From assembly GCA_937923795.1 (NCBI GenBank), contig CALDWI010000012.1:1-64000 (forward strand): a DNA stretch of 64,000 nucleotides, written 5' to 3'. This DNA comes from an uncultured Collinsella sp. (lineage in GTDB: Bacteria; Actinomycetota; Coriobacteriia; Coriobacteriales; Coriobacteriaceae). A program made the position numbers and the translations under genes. Positions 49,575 through 57,966 of this stretch are shown piece by piece (within the stretch, counting starts at the first letter, position 1; every line of letters begins with the position of its first letter). The notes under the pieces are model-generated. The model was not told where the DNA came from, made no database searches, and saw nothing but the letters and a program-made list of their open reading frames with translations.

Positions 49575-50597
49575 ATGAGCAAAGAGTGTGTCGAGCAGGT
49601 CGAAGGCGCAGGGGCTTCGGTGCCGATGACCGATATATCGAACATTGATGTGCCCGAGGGCACCGACGAGCTCAGCCGCAACACCCGTCGCGCATGGCGC
49701 GACCGCCTGAACAGCGCTTCGACGCGCAAGATGATCACGGGCGTCTTGGCTACGCTGGTGGGCGGTTCGTTTTGGGGCTTCTCGGGCACCAGCGCGAGTT
49801 TTTTGTTCGATACCTACCATGTCGATACGCTGTGGCTTATGAGCATACGGCAGATTCTCGCCGGCCTGCTCTTTATGGCTGTGGTTGTCACGCGCGACCG
49901 CGCACGCCTGGTCAAGCTTTGGACGACGCCCGCTGATCGCAAGCAGCTGCTGCTCTTTACCGCTTTTGGCCTGCTGTTCAACCAGTTTTGCTATCTTTCG
50001 GCCGTGCGCCTGACGAACGCCGGAACCGCGACGGTGCTCCAGTGCCTGCAGCTCGTTATCATCATGGGCTACGCCTGCGTGACCGATCGCCGCATGCCGC
50101 GTACTCGCGAAGTCGTCGGCATTGGCCTGGCTCTGGGTGGAACCTTTTTAATCGCCACCGGCGGCGACCCCACCAGCCTGAATATCTCGACGCTTGGCCT
50201 GGCAGCAGGTCTTATGTGTGCGGTCAGCGCCGCGTGTATGGCGGTGATTCCCGCCAAGATCCTGCCCGAATACGGTAGCCCCATCGTCACGGGCTCGGCA
50301 ATGCTCACGGCGGGCGTGGTCTCATGTGTCTTCGTGCAGCCCTGGGCGCATATGCCGGCGCTCGATGCCGCCGGTATCGAGGCGCTCGCGGTGTTCGTGG
50401 TTATCGGCTCGTTTTTTGCTTACATGCTCTATATGCAGGGCGTTAAGGACATCGGCTCGGTGCGTGCGAGCCTCATCGGAACTGTGGAGCCGGTTTCGGC
50501 GACCATCACCAGCGCCGTTATGCTGGGCACGGTGTTTTTGCCGACCGACCTTATCGGCTTTGCCATGATCATCGTGATGATGTTCCTCACGGTGTAG
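49575..50597 (+). CDS. EamA/DMT-family transporter
   Basis: 340 aa. A hydrophilic N-terminal stretch of about 55 residues precedes ten membrane helices in two EamA repeats (TLVGGSFWGFSGTSASFLF near 62-80; FFAYMLYMQGVKDIGSVRASLIGTVEP near 280-308). The family exports amino acids or metabolites; the substrate is unknown. CGGGGGAGTGGA precedes ATG 49575. It shares the YMLYMQG and EPVSA motifs with the EamA protein at 25213 (YILYMQG), but lacks that protein's long C-terminal tail. A single-gene unit. Confidence 0.88.
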   Translation: MSKECVEQVEGAGASVPMTDISNIDVPEGTDELSRNTRRAWRDRLNSASTRKMITGVLATLVGGSFWGFSGTSASFLFDTYHVDTLWLMSIRQILAGLLFMAVVVTRDRARLVKLWTTPADRKQLLLFTAFGLLFNQFCYLSAVRLTNAGTATVLQCLQLVIIMGYACVTDRRMPRTREVVGIGLALGGTFLIATGGDPTSLNISTLGLAAGLMCAVSAACMAVIPAKILPEYGSPIVTGSAMLTAGVVSCVFVQPWAHMPALDAAGIEALAVFVVIGSFFAYMLYMQGVKDIGSVRASLIGTVEPVSATITSAVMLGTVFLPTDLIGFAMIIVMMFLTV

Positions 50598-50746
50598 TTG
50601 ACGCCGCCGCCAAGACAGAAAAGGTGTTGTGCCGCATTTTCGCCAATTGATGTCCGTGTCTGGAGTTTAGCTGTCGATGCTCAAAATGCCATAAACTAGT
50701 AACGTTATGGACTTTTTCATTGCGACTCAATTGCGAGGATTTCTTT

Positions 50747-53059
50747 ATGGCTGGTAATCACTTTAAGGGCAGCGATAGCGGCCGTCCTGCAGTTCCGCCG
50801 CGTCCGAACGGGGCTGGTAAGGCCGGCACGCCGGGCGACGCTGGACAGGGCGGCTCCGGTAAGCGCGTGTCCCCGGGCGAGACGGCGATGTTTACCGCTC
50901 TGTACGAGCAGTCTCAAAAGGCAAAAAAGACCGGCCGTGCAAGAGGGAATGTCTTTGCGGGCGGTGCAACCTCCGCGTCGCAGCCGAGCGGGGCTCCTTC
51001 GGTACCTGCGAACAACGCAGGTGCTGCCAACGCCGCGAATGCCGCCGGCAACGTTAATGCCGGCAAGGCCGACAACAATACTCCCTCTGCCGGTGGCGCG
51101 GGGCTTACGGGTAACCTTGGCACGATCTACACCGGCGCCTCCGAGACTGGCACGTTCGCCCGCCTGGATGATAGCGGTGCCGAGTTTGCGGGCTCGGGTT
51201 CCAAGGAAGATTATTACGATTTTGGCTTGAACTACGGTAGCGACGCTTCGTCGAGTTCGACCTCTGACGGTCTGGTCCGTCATCGCCATCGCAAGGGCGA
51301 GCGCAAAAAGCGTCACACCGGCGCCATTATTGCCGCTGTAGTCGCGGTGCTTCTCGTTGCGCTTGGCGCAAGCGGCTTTATGCTGCTTAACTCGGCAAAG
51401 ACCGTAAAGAGCGAAGCGAAGGAGGCTGTCGAGATCGTCGGTGGCCTTAAGGACAAGGTCACGTCGGGCGATTTTTCGACGCTGCCTGACGACGCGAAGA
51501 AGATCGATGAGCTCTGTAACAGCATGAAGGCGAAGACCTCGAGCCCGCTGTGGGCGGCGGCTTCGTTTATCCCGGTGTATGGCAGCGATATCAATGCGGC
51601 CCGCACCATGATTGACGCCCTGTCCGATGTCTCGAGCAATGCGCTGGTTCCCATGGCCGACAACCTCTCGCAGGCTACGCCCGGCAAGCTGTTCCAGGAC
51701 GGCATGATTAACGTGTCCGCGCTGCAGGCGGTCGCCGATTCGCTTTCCAATAGCTCGAAGGTGTTCAAGAGCGCCAACGAGAAGGTCCAGGGCATTGGCG
51801 ATACTCATATTTCCCAGGTGACCGAGCTGGTCGATAAGGCCAAGGACGGCTTTGCCACCCTCAACGGCGCGGTTGACGCGGCGGAGAAGGTCGCCCCCGT
51901 CCTTCCCCAGATGCTCGGCGCCAACGGCCAGACGCGCAACTACCTTATGTACGCCATGAACAACGTCGAGATTCGTGCCTGCGGCGGCTTTGGCGGTTCG
52001 CAGGGCCTGATTTCGGTCACCGACGGCCAGATGTCGATTGGCGAGTTTGTTCCCCGCATTGGACTCAGCGAGGATGAGGCAGTCGAGAGCGTCGACGAAG
52101 AGGATGAGGCGCTGTTCGGCAACCACAGCAACCTGTACAACTCGGGCAATACCTATTCGCCTGATTGGCCCCGCAACTCGCAGCGTGTCGCCGCGCTGTG
52201 GAAGTCCCAGTATGGACAGGATGTTGATGGCGTCATCGGTATCGACCCGGTGTTCCTGCAGTATCTGCTGGGCCTGGTCGGTAATGTCTCGCTGCCCGAC
52301 GGAACGGTTGTCGACGGCACCAACGCCGCAAAGGTCCTCATGCACGATGTGTACTGGAACTATCCGGTCGAGGAGTCGGACGGCATCTTTGCATCCGTCG
52401 CCAGCGCTGCCTTCGACAAGATTCTCGGTGGCATCGGTGACGTCGACGTTACAAAGCTTGTCGGTGCATTCGAGCGCGGTGCCGAAGAGGGCCGTCTGAT
52501 TGCTTGGATGAGAAACGATGATGAGCAGAATGCCATCAAAGAGACGGGCATTGACGCTTCGCTGCCCGATCCGGATGATCCGAGTGCCGATCCCGTTGCC
52601 GGCGTTTACTTTAACAACCTGAGCTTCTCCAAGCTCGACTGGTATCTGAACGCCGACACGCAGATCGGCCAGGGCATCAAGAACGGCGACGGCACGTGCT
52701 CGTATCGCATCACCGTTACTCTGACGAACATCATGACGCAGGAGGAGGCAGGCAAGCTGCCCGACTACGTTGCGGCGAGCGCACCCGATGCCGCGCGTGA
52801 CGACGAACGCCTGAATGTCTCGTTGTTTGCCCCGACGGGCGGCAACATCAGTGACCTTACGGTTGAGGGCACACAGTTTGGTCTTGGCGCCGCTACGTGG
52901 CATGGAATCCCCTTCTATTCGGGCACCGTTGACCTGCATGCTGGCGAGACGACGACGATCACGTATACGCTGACCACGTCGGCCGAGGCGGGGGACAAGC
53001 CGCTTACGCTGCGTCAGACTCCTACATGCCAGGCGGCTCGCGACAGCGCGTCGGCGTAG
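50747..53059 (+). CDS. DUF4012-domain membrane-anchored protein
   Basis: 770 aa. Residues 1-180 are disordered, Gly/Ala/Asn-rich, and end in a basic patch (RHRHRKGERKKRH). One membrane helix (191-214) follows, then a large extracytoplasmic DUF4012 domain (NYLMYAMNNVEIRACGGFGGSQG near 400-422). ATG 50747 is chosen because GAGGA lies 8 bases upstream. DUF4012 proteins are common in Actinobacteria and are often near polysaccharide genes, with no proven function. The long cytoplasmic tail may be a regulatory or protein-binding arm. The 83-base gap to glmM suggests co-transcription and a cell-envelope role (inference). Confidence 0.82.
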   Translation: MAGNHFKGSDSGRPAVPPRPNGAGKAGTPGDAGQGGSGKRVSPGETAMFTALYEQSQKAKKTGRARGNVFAGGATSASQPSGAPSVPANNAGAANAANAAGNVNAGKADNNTPSAGGAGLTGNLGTIYTGASETGTFARLDDSGAEFAGSGSKEDYYDFGLNYGSDASSSSTSDGLVRHRHRKGERKKRHTGAIIAAVVAVLLVALGASGFMLLNSAKTVKSEAKEAVEIVGGLKDKVTSGDFSTLPDDAKKIDELCNSMKAKTSSPLWAAASFIPVYGSDINAARTMIDALSDVSSNALVPMADNLSQATPGKLFQDGMINVSALQAVADSLSNSSKVFKSANEKVQGIGDTHISQVTELVDKAKDGFATLNGAVDAAEKVAPVLPQMLGANGQTRNYLMYAMNNVEIRACGGFGGSQGLISVTDGQMSIGEFVPRIGLSEDEAVESVDEEDEALFGNHSNLYNSGNTYSPDWPRNSQRVAALWKSQYGQDVDGVIGIDPVFLQYLLGLVGNVSLPDGTVVDGTNAAKVLMHDVYWNYPVEESDGIFASVASAAFDKILGGIGDVDVTKLVGAFERGAEEGRLIAWMRNDDEQNAIKETGIDASLPDPDDPSADPVAGVYFNNLSFSKLDWYLNADTQIGQGIKNGDGTCSYRITVTLTNIMTQEEAGKLPDYVAASAPDAARDDERLNVSLFAPTGGNISDLTVEGTQFGLGAATWHGIPFYSGTVDLHAGETTTITYTLTTSAEAGDKPLTLRQTPTCQAARDSASA

Positions 53060-53142
53060 GGTTTTTCTGGTAGCGCAGATAATCGAGTACCATTTTGGGG
53101 CGGACAGGCAATCTGTTCGCCCCTATTTTGTAAGGAGAGCGC

Positions 53143-54474
53143 ATGAAGTACTTTGGCACCGACGGCTTTCGCGGTGAGGCCAACGTTGGGCTGACGGTAG
53201 AGCACGCTTATAAGATTGGCCGTTTTGTGGGCTGGTATTACGGCGCCAACCGCGAGCGCAAGGCGCGCGTCATCGTGGGCAAGGACACGCGTCGCTCGAG
53301 TTATATGTTCGAGGCGGCGCTGGTGAGCGGCCTGGTCGCGAGCGGTGCGGACGCCTATATGCTGCACGTGATCCCCACGCCGGGCGTAGCGCACCAGACC
53401 GTGGAAGGCTGCTTCGATTGCGGCATCATGATCAGCGCGAGCCACAACCCGTTTTGCGATAACGGCATTAAGCTCGTCAACAGCGACGGCTTTAAGATGG
53501 ACGAGGACGTACTGGAGCTCATCGAGGACTACATCGATGGCAAGAGCGAGGTGCCGCTGGCCACGGGCAACCACATCGGTGCCACGGTGGACTACATGCA
53601 GGGCCGCAACCGCTACATTGCTTCGCTCATCGCCAGCGCGAACTTTTCGCTGCAGGGCGTCAAGATCGGCATCGATTGCGCCAACGGCTCGGCATCCTCG
53701 GTGGCCAAGCCGGTGTTCGACGCACTGGGCGCTGACGTGCGCGTGATCAATGCCGCGCCCGACGGCTTTAACATCAATGTCGACTGCGGCTCTACGCATA
53801 TTGAGCGCCTGCAGCGCCACGTGGTGGAGCAGGGCCTGGATGTGGGCTTTGCCTACGATGGCGATGCCGACCGCTGCCTGGCCGTGGACGAGCGCGGCCG
53901 CGTGGTCGACGGCGACCAGATCCTGTACGTGTGCGGTGTGTACCTGAACAAGCACGGGCGTCTCTCGGGCGGTACCGTGGTGCCGACGATCGCCAGCAAC
54001 TTTGGCCTGATCAAGTCGTTGGAGCTTGCCGGCCTGAGTGCCGTGACCAGCGGCGTGGGCGACCGTCACGTGTATGCCAAGATGCGCGAGGGCGGCTACA
54101 GCCTGGGCGGCGAGCAGACGGGCCATACGATCTTTGGCGATATCGAGCGCACGGGCGACGGCATTATGACCTCCCTGCGCGTTATGGAAGTGATTCGCGC
54201 CGAGCGCGAGACGCTCTCGCAGCTCACGGCTCCGTGCAAGCTGCTGCCGCAGGCGCAGGTTGCCGTGCGCGTGGCCGACAAGGACGCCGCGCTCGAGAAC
54301 ATGGGCGTGCAGAATGCGATCGCCGAGGCCGAGGCCGCGCTGGCGGGCGAGGGCCGCGTGCTCGTGCGCAAGAGCGGAACCGAGTCGGTTATCCGCGTGC
54401 TGGCCGAGGCGCCCGACCAAGCATCCGCCGATGCCGCCATGAAGCGCATCGCCAACGCGCTCGAGGCTTTATAG
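53143..54474 (+). CDS. glmM: Phosphoglucosamine mutase GlmM
   Basis: 443 aa. It begins MKYFGTDGFRGEAN, has the phosphoserine loop ISASHNPFCDNGIKL (Ser100), the metal loop DGDADRC (about 243-249), the sugar loop GGEQTGH and the C-terminal phosphate loop RKSGTESVIRV. It converts glucosamine-6-phosphate to glucosamine-1-phosphate for UDP-GlcNAc and so for peptidoglycan. TAAGGAGAGCGC precedes ATG 53143. A family A repeat starts at the base after the stop codon. Confidence 0.96.
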   Translation: MKYFGTDGFRGEANVGLTVEHAYKIGRFVGWYYGANRERKARVIVGKDTRRSSYMFEAALVSGLVASGADAYMLHVIPTPGVAHQTVEGCFDCGIMISASHNPFCDNGIKLVNSDGFKMDEDVLELIEDYIDGKSEVPLATGNHIGATVDYMQGRNRYIASLIASANFSLQGVKIGIDCANGSASSVAKPVFDALGADVRVINAAPDGFNINVDCGSTHIERLQRHVVEQGLDVGFAYDGDADRCLAVDERGRVVDGDQILYVCGVYLNKHGRLSGGTVVPTIASNFGLIKSLELAGLSAVTSGVGDRHVYAKMREGGYSLGGEQTGHTIFGDIERTGDGIMTSLRVMEVIRAERETLSQLTAPCKLLPQAQVAVRVADKDAALENMGVQNAIAEAEAALAGEGRVLVRKSGTESVIRVLAEAPDQASADAAMKRIANALEAL

Positions 54475-54622
54475 CTACGCGGTTTTACCAAACCGCGTAG
54501 CTGCTCGACGCTGCAAACGGCCCCAAGCGGCAATCTGACGTTCAATTTCAAGGGCGCGACCAGAAGGTCAGCGCCCTTTCATTTCACGTCACCTTGCTCG
54601 CTTGGGGCCGTTTTCGCTGACG
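54475..54622 (+). repeat. Family A three-stem element, copy 3
   Basis: Stem 1 CTACGCGGTTT/AAACCGCGTAG (54475-54500, loop TACC). Conserved TCGACGCTGC. Stem 2 AAACGGCCCCAAGCG (54515-54529) pairs with CGCTTGGGGCCGTTT (54599-54613) over 15 bp. Stem 3 AAGGGCGC/GCGCCCTT (54550-54578) encloses GACCAGAAGGTC. Stems 1 and 3 resemble copy 1, with a compensated end pair in stem 1 (C-G for T-A); stem 2 is wholly different from both other copies. Confidence 0.87.
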
Positions 54623-54674
54623 TTGCCAAGACATTAGCGTCAACGAACTAGTCATTGGGTACCTAGTTATTGGG

Positions 54675-54718
54675 TGAAAAAAGGGGACGCTGCGGATTGG
54701 TTCCGCGGCGTCCCCTTT
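54675..54718 (-). terminator. Terminator of the M32 carboxypeptidase gene
   Basis: AAAGGGGACGC and GCGTCCCCTTT pair (54680-54718), with inner CGCGG pairing; on the minus strand TTTTTTC follows. It may also stop glmM transcripts from the other side. Confidence 0.85.
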
Positions 54719-54740
54719 GCGTTGGCGTGTCGCCTAAGCT

Positions 54741-56324
54741 TTACAGCTCGTAGAGCGTGGTGAACTTGTCCTGCAGGTAGCTGCAGTAGTAGCGGGCATC
54801 GAACGCCATGCCGCACGCGCCCTTGATGAGCTCCGGCGCGTCCTTGGCGCGGCCCCACTGCCAAATGTGCTCGCCCAGCCAGGCCCGGACGGGCGCCAGA
54901 TCGCCGCTCGCGCAGGCACCGGTAAGGTCGATGCCGTCGCGGCACATGGCCGGCACGAACATGGCGTCGTAGGCGCTGCCCAGCGCATAGGTGGGGAAGT
55001 AACCAAACGAGCCACCGCTCCAGTGTGTATCCTGCAGGCACCCGTGCGTGTCGTCAGGAACGGGAATGCCCAGGTACTCGTTCATAAAGCGATTCCAAAG
55101 TGCGGGGATGTCCTTGGCCGTGGCCTCGCCGGCAAACAGCATGCGCTCGATCTCGTAGCGCACCATAACGTGCAGCGGATAGGTGAGCTCGTCGGCCTCG
55201 GTGCGGATCAGCGAAGGCTGCGCGATGTTCACGGCGTGGTAGAGCGTGTCCTCGTCGACGTCGCCGTAGACCTCGGGTGCGTGGCGGCGCAGCACCTCGA
55301 GCAGCGGTCCCATAAAGGCGCGGCTGCGACCCACGGTGTTCTCGAAAAAGCGGCTCTGGCTCTCGTGGATGCCCATGGAGGTGCCGCCCTCAAGACAGGT
55401 GCGCGCATAGGCGGGATTGACGCCCAGCTCGTACATGGCGTGTCCCGCCTCGTGGATGATGCTGTAGACGTTGGAGATGCAATCGTCCTCGTAGATGTGT
55501 GTCGCGATGCGCGCGTCACCCACGGCAAAGCCCTCGCTAAACGGGTGCTCGGTAAAGGCAAGCGTGGTGTCGTCCAGGTTCAGGCCGACGAGCTTCATCA
55601 GGTCGAAGCTCATGGCGCGCTGGGCGGCCTCGGGCACGCGGGCGTGCAAAAAGTCGGCAGCGGGCTGCTGGCCGCGCTCGCCGATGGCGTGCACGAGCGG
55701 CACGACCGTGGCCTTGACCTCCTCGCAAAACGCGTCGAAGCTCTCGGCAGAAAGGCCGCGCTCGTACTGGTCGAGCCAAACGTCGTATGGGTCGCGCTTG
55801 GGGTCCATGAGTTCGGCCTGATGCTTAAGTTGGGCGACGATTCTATCCACATAGGGCTCAAAGCTCGCCCAGTCGTTGGCCGTCTTGGCCTTATGCCACA
55901 CGGCGTCGGCCTCGCAGGTGAGCCTGGTCCAGGCCTCGGCCTCCTCGGTAGGAATAACGCTTGCCTCGCGCTGGTCGCGGCCGAGCACGCGAATCTCGTC
56001 GAGCAGCTGCGGGTCGTCTACGTGTCCGCCTGCAACCGTCTCGCGCGCTAACGAGCGTACGAGCTCAACGGACTTCTCGCTGGTCAGCAGCTTGTGATGC
56101 TCGCCGGCAAGCGTGCCCATGGCGTCGGCACGGGCGGCAGCGCCGTTGGCAGGAGCAATCGTCGCCCCATCGAACTCGGCAATCTTGAGCAGGTACTCGC
56201 GAGTCCACAGCTTGCCCTCGAGTTTGCGGAACTTTTTGACGGCCTTGTCGACTTTAGCGGCCTTGACGCCCTTGGCGGCTTTTGCCACGGCGGCCTTGGC
56301 CTTCTTATCGAGTTTCTTTCCCAT
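54741..56324 (-). CDS. M32-family metallocarboxypeptidase
   Basis: 527 aa, the usual length for the Taq carboxypeptidase family. The zinc motif is HEAGHAMYE in YSIIHEAGHAMYELG, preceded by DDTTLAFTEHPFSEG, and followed by HESQSRFFENTVGRS with the third ligand Glu. The enzyme trims C-terminal residues from peptides in the cytosol. A Lys/Ala-rich N-terminus (KKLDKKAKAAVAKAAKGVKA) is unusual for the family. The ATG at 56324 has AAGGA upstream on the minus strand. Divergent from pheST. Confidence 0.93.
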   Translation of the reverse strand: MGKKLDKKAKAAVAKAAKGVKAAKVDKAVKKFRKLEGKLWTREYLLKIAEFDGATIAPANGAAARADAMGTLAGEHHKLLTSEKSVELVRSLARETVAGGHVDDPQLLDEIRVLGRDQREASVIPTEEAEAWTRLTCEADAVWHKAKTANDWASFEPYVDRIVAQLKHQAELMDPKRDPYDVWLDQYERGLSAESFDAFCEEVKATVVPLVHAIGERGQQPAADFLHARVPEAAQRAMSFDLMKLVGLNLDDTTLAFTEHPFSEGFAVGDARIATHIYEDDCISNVYSIIHEAGHAMYELGVNPAYARTCLEGGTSMGIHESQSRFFENTVGRSRAFMGPLLEVLRRHAPEVYGDVDEDTLYHAVNIAQPSLIRTEADELTYPLHVMVRYEIERMLFAGEATAKDIPALWNRFMNEYLGIPVPDDTHGCLQDTHWSGGSFGYFPTYALGSAYDAMFVPAMCRDGIDLTGACASGDLAPVRAWLGEHIWQWGRAKDAPELIKGACGMAFDARYYCSYLQDKFTTLYEL

Positions 56325-56457
56325 ACCGTATCCTTAATCTCGCAGGCCGAGCGCCGCAGGCGGGTGCGCGGCCAGTTTGCACAGCTACCTGCCTTGTACC
56401 CAGCGCGAACAAAACGGAACGCGGCGATGCGCTCGCGAAATGTGTTATCCTATAGCC

Positions 56458-56745
56458 CAATGCGTTGACGGAGAGGGTTTTGCCCGCCGCGTCGCCGGCA
56501 AGAGAGGGAAGGTCATGGGCTGCAAGCCTTCCTGCGGTGGCAAGGGCCAAGCGTTCACTCCCGAGCAGCGACCTCAACGGGCACGCGGCCAGTGGCAGCA
56601 AAGTCCCAGTAGGGAAGCCGTGAGCCTCGCGACAAGGGGCGCAGAGTGGGCACGGCGGGCCAGACATCCGCCGGGTCAAACAAGGTGGTACCGCGGAATT
56701 CAACCGTCCTTGGGCAATGTACATGCCCGAGGACGGTTTTTTGTT
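56458..56745 (+). promoter_or_regulatory. T-box leader of pheST
   Basis: The T-box sequence AGGTGGTACCGCGGAA lies at 56683-56698 and can form the antiterminator; its TGGT bulge would pair with the ACCA end of uncharged tRNA. The terminator AACCGTCC...GGACGGTT with TTTTTT follows at 56702-56744. The 220 bases before the T-box hold stem-rich sequence including GAGAGGG and AGAGAGGGAAG. I could not place the specifier codon with confidence; TTC or TTT (Phe) is expected from the downstream genes. A TATCCT box at 56446-56451 may be the promoter -10. It fills the gene-free stretch 56325-56826. Confidence 0.9.
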
Positions 56746-56826
56746 ACCGAACCGGGCCGCACATCCGCAGCTATCGGGTGCTAGCCGCCCCGGCAAGCGA
56801 GATGCGCGAGAGACGAAAGGGAAGAC

Positions 56827-57903
56827 ATGAGTCTGATTGATGATCTGGTCAAACTCGAGGAAGAGGCCAAGGAGCTCGTCACTAGCGCTGACGACGCCGC
56901 CAAGCTCGAGGCCGCGCGCGTTGAGCTGCTCGGCCGCAAGGGCCGTATCACCGGCCTGATGCGCATGATGGGCAAGCTCGCTCCCGAGGATCGTCCCATG
57001 ATGGGCAAACGCGCCAACGAGATGCGCCAGCTGATCGAGGGCATGCTCGACGAGCGCACCACCGAGATGAAGGCCGCCGCCCTCAAGCACGCACTCGAGC
57101 ACGAGGCCGTCGACATCACGCTGCCGGGCATCCGTCCGCAGATCGGTCACCAGCACCTGATCAAGCAGATCATCGAGGAGGCCGAGGACATCTTCTGCGG
57201 CATCGGCTACACCGTCGAGTCCGGCCCCATGGTCGATACTTCCTACTACAACTTCACTGCGCTCAACGCGCCCATGGATCACCCGAGCCGCTCGGCTCGC
57301 GACACGTTCTATGTGGTCGACAACAACCCCGGCAGCGTCGCGCATCCCGAGGCTCACGCTCACGGTGAGTCCGACGTGCTGCTGCGCACCCAGACCTCGG
57401 GCGTGCAGATCCACACCATGGAGTCGCAGAAGCCGCCCATCTACATGATCTGCCCGGGCACCGTCTACCGTCCCGACACGGCCGACGCCTGCCACCTGCC
57501 GCAGTTCAACCAGATTGAGGGCCTGGTCGTCGACGAGGGCATCACCTTTGGCGATCTTAAGGGCACGCTCGACTACTTTGTTAAGTGCATGTTTGGCGAG
57601 GATCGCAAGACGCGTTACCGCCCGCACTTCTTCCCCTTCACCGAGCCCAGCTGCGAGGTGGACGTGAGCTGCCACGTGTGCGGCGGCAAGGGCTGCAACT
57701 TCTGCAAGCACAGCGGCTGGATCGAGATCCTGGGCTGCGGTATGGTCGACCCCAACGTCCTGATCAACTGCGGCATCGACCCCGAGAAGTACACCGGCTT
57801 CGCCTTTGGTATTGGCGCCGAGCGCGTCGCGGCACTGCGCTACGACCTGCCCGACCTGCGCACGTTGATGACTGGTGACATGAGGTTCTTGAACCAGTTC
57901 TAG
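56827..57903 (+). CDS. pheS: Phenylalanine-tRNA ligase alpha subunit
   Basis: 358 aa. An N-terminal coiled coil (about 1-85) that binds tRNA is followed by the class II catalytic domain: motif 2 region FNQIEGLVVDEG and TRYRPHFFPFTEPS, with GFAFGIGAERVAALRY as motif 3. It works as an alpha2-beta2 tetramer with the pheT product, 64 bases downstream. CGAAAGGGAAGAC precedes the ATG. Four cysteines in CHVCGGKGCNFCKHSG (about 278-293) may bind zinc, as in several bacterial PheS proteins. Control is by the T-box upstream. Confidence 0.97.
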   Translation: MSLIDDLVKLEEEAKELVTSADDAAKLEAARVELLGRKGRITGLMRMMGKLAPEDRPMMGKRANEMRQLIEGMLDERTTEMKAAALKHALEHEAVDITLPGIRPQIGHQHLIKQIIEEAEDIFCGIGYTVESGPMVDTSYYNFTALNAPMDHPSRSARDTFYVVDNNPGSVAHPEAHAHGESDVLLRTQTSGVQIHTMESQKPPIYMICPGTVYRPDTADACHLPQFNQIEGLVVDEGITFGDLKGTLDYFVKCMFGEDRKTRYRPHFFPFTEPSCEVDVSCHVCGGKGCNFCKHSGWIEILGCGMVDPNVLINCGIDPEKYTGFAFGIGAERVAALRYDLPDLRTLMTGDMRFLNQF

Positions 57904-57966
57904 AACGCTTTCTTCTTAGTTGCAGTTTCCGGCTCAAAGCCGCATTTATGAAAGGAGACCAGTTAG

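Noticed and set aside
24825..54622. CRISPR array or insertion sequences as the origin of the dispersed repeats
   Set aside because: Repeats are tens of kilobases apart, without regular spacers, cas genes or any transposase.
56377..56784. 135-codon plus-strand frame in the pheS leader
   Set aside because: It runs through the T-box antiterminator and terminator and stops without a downstream role.
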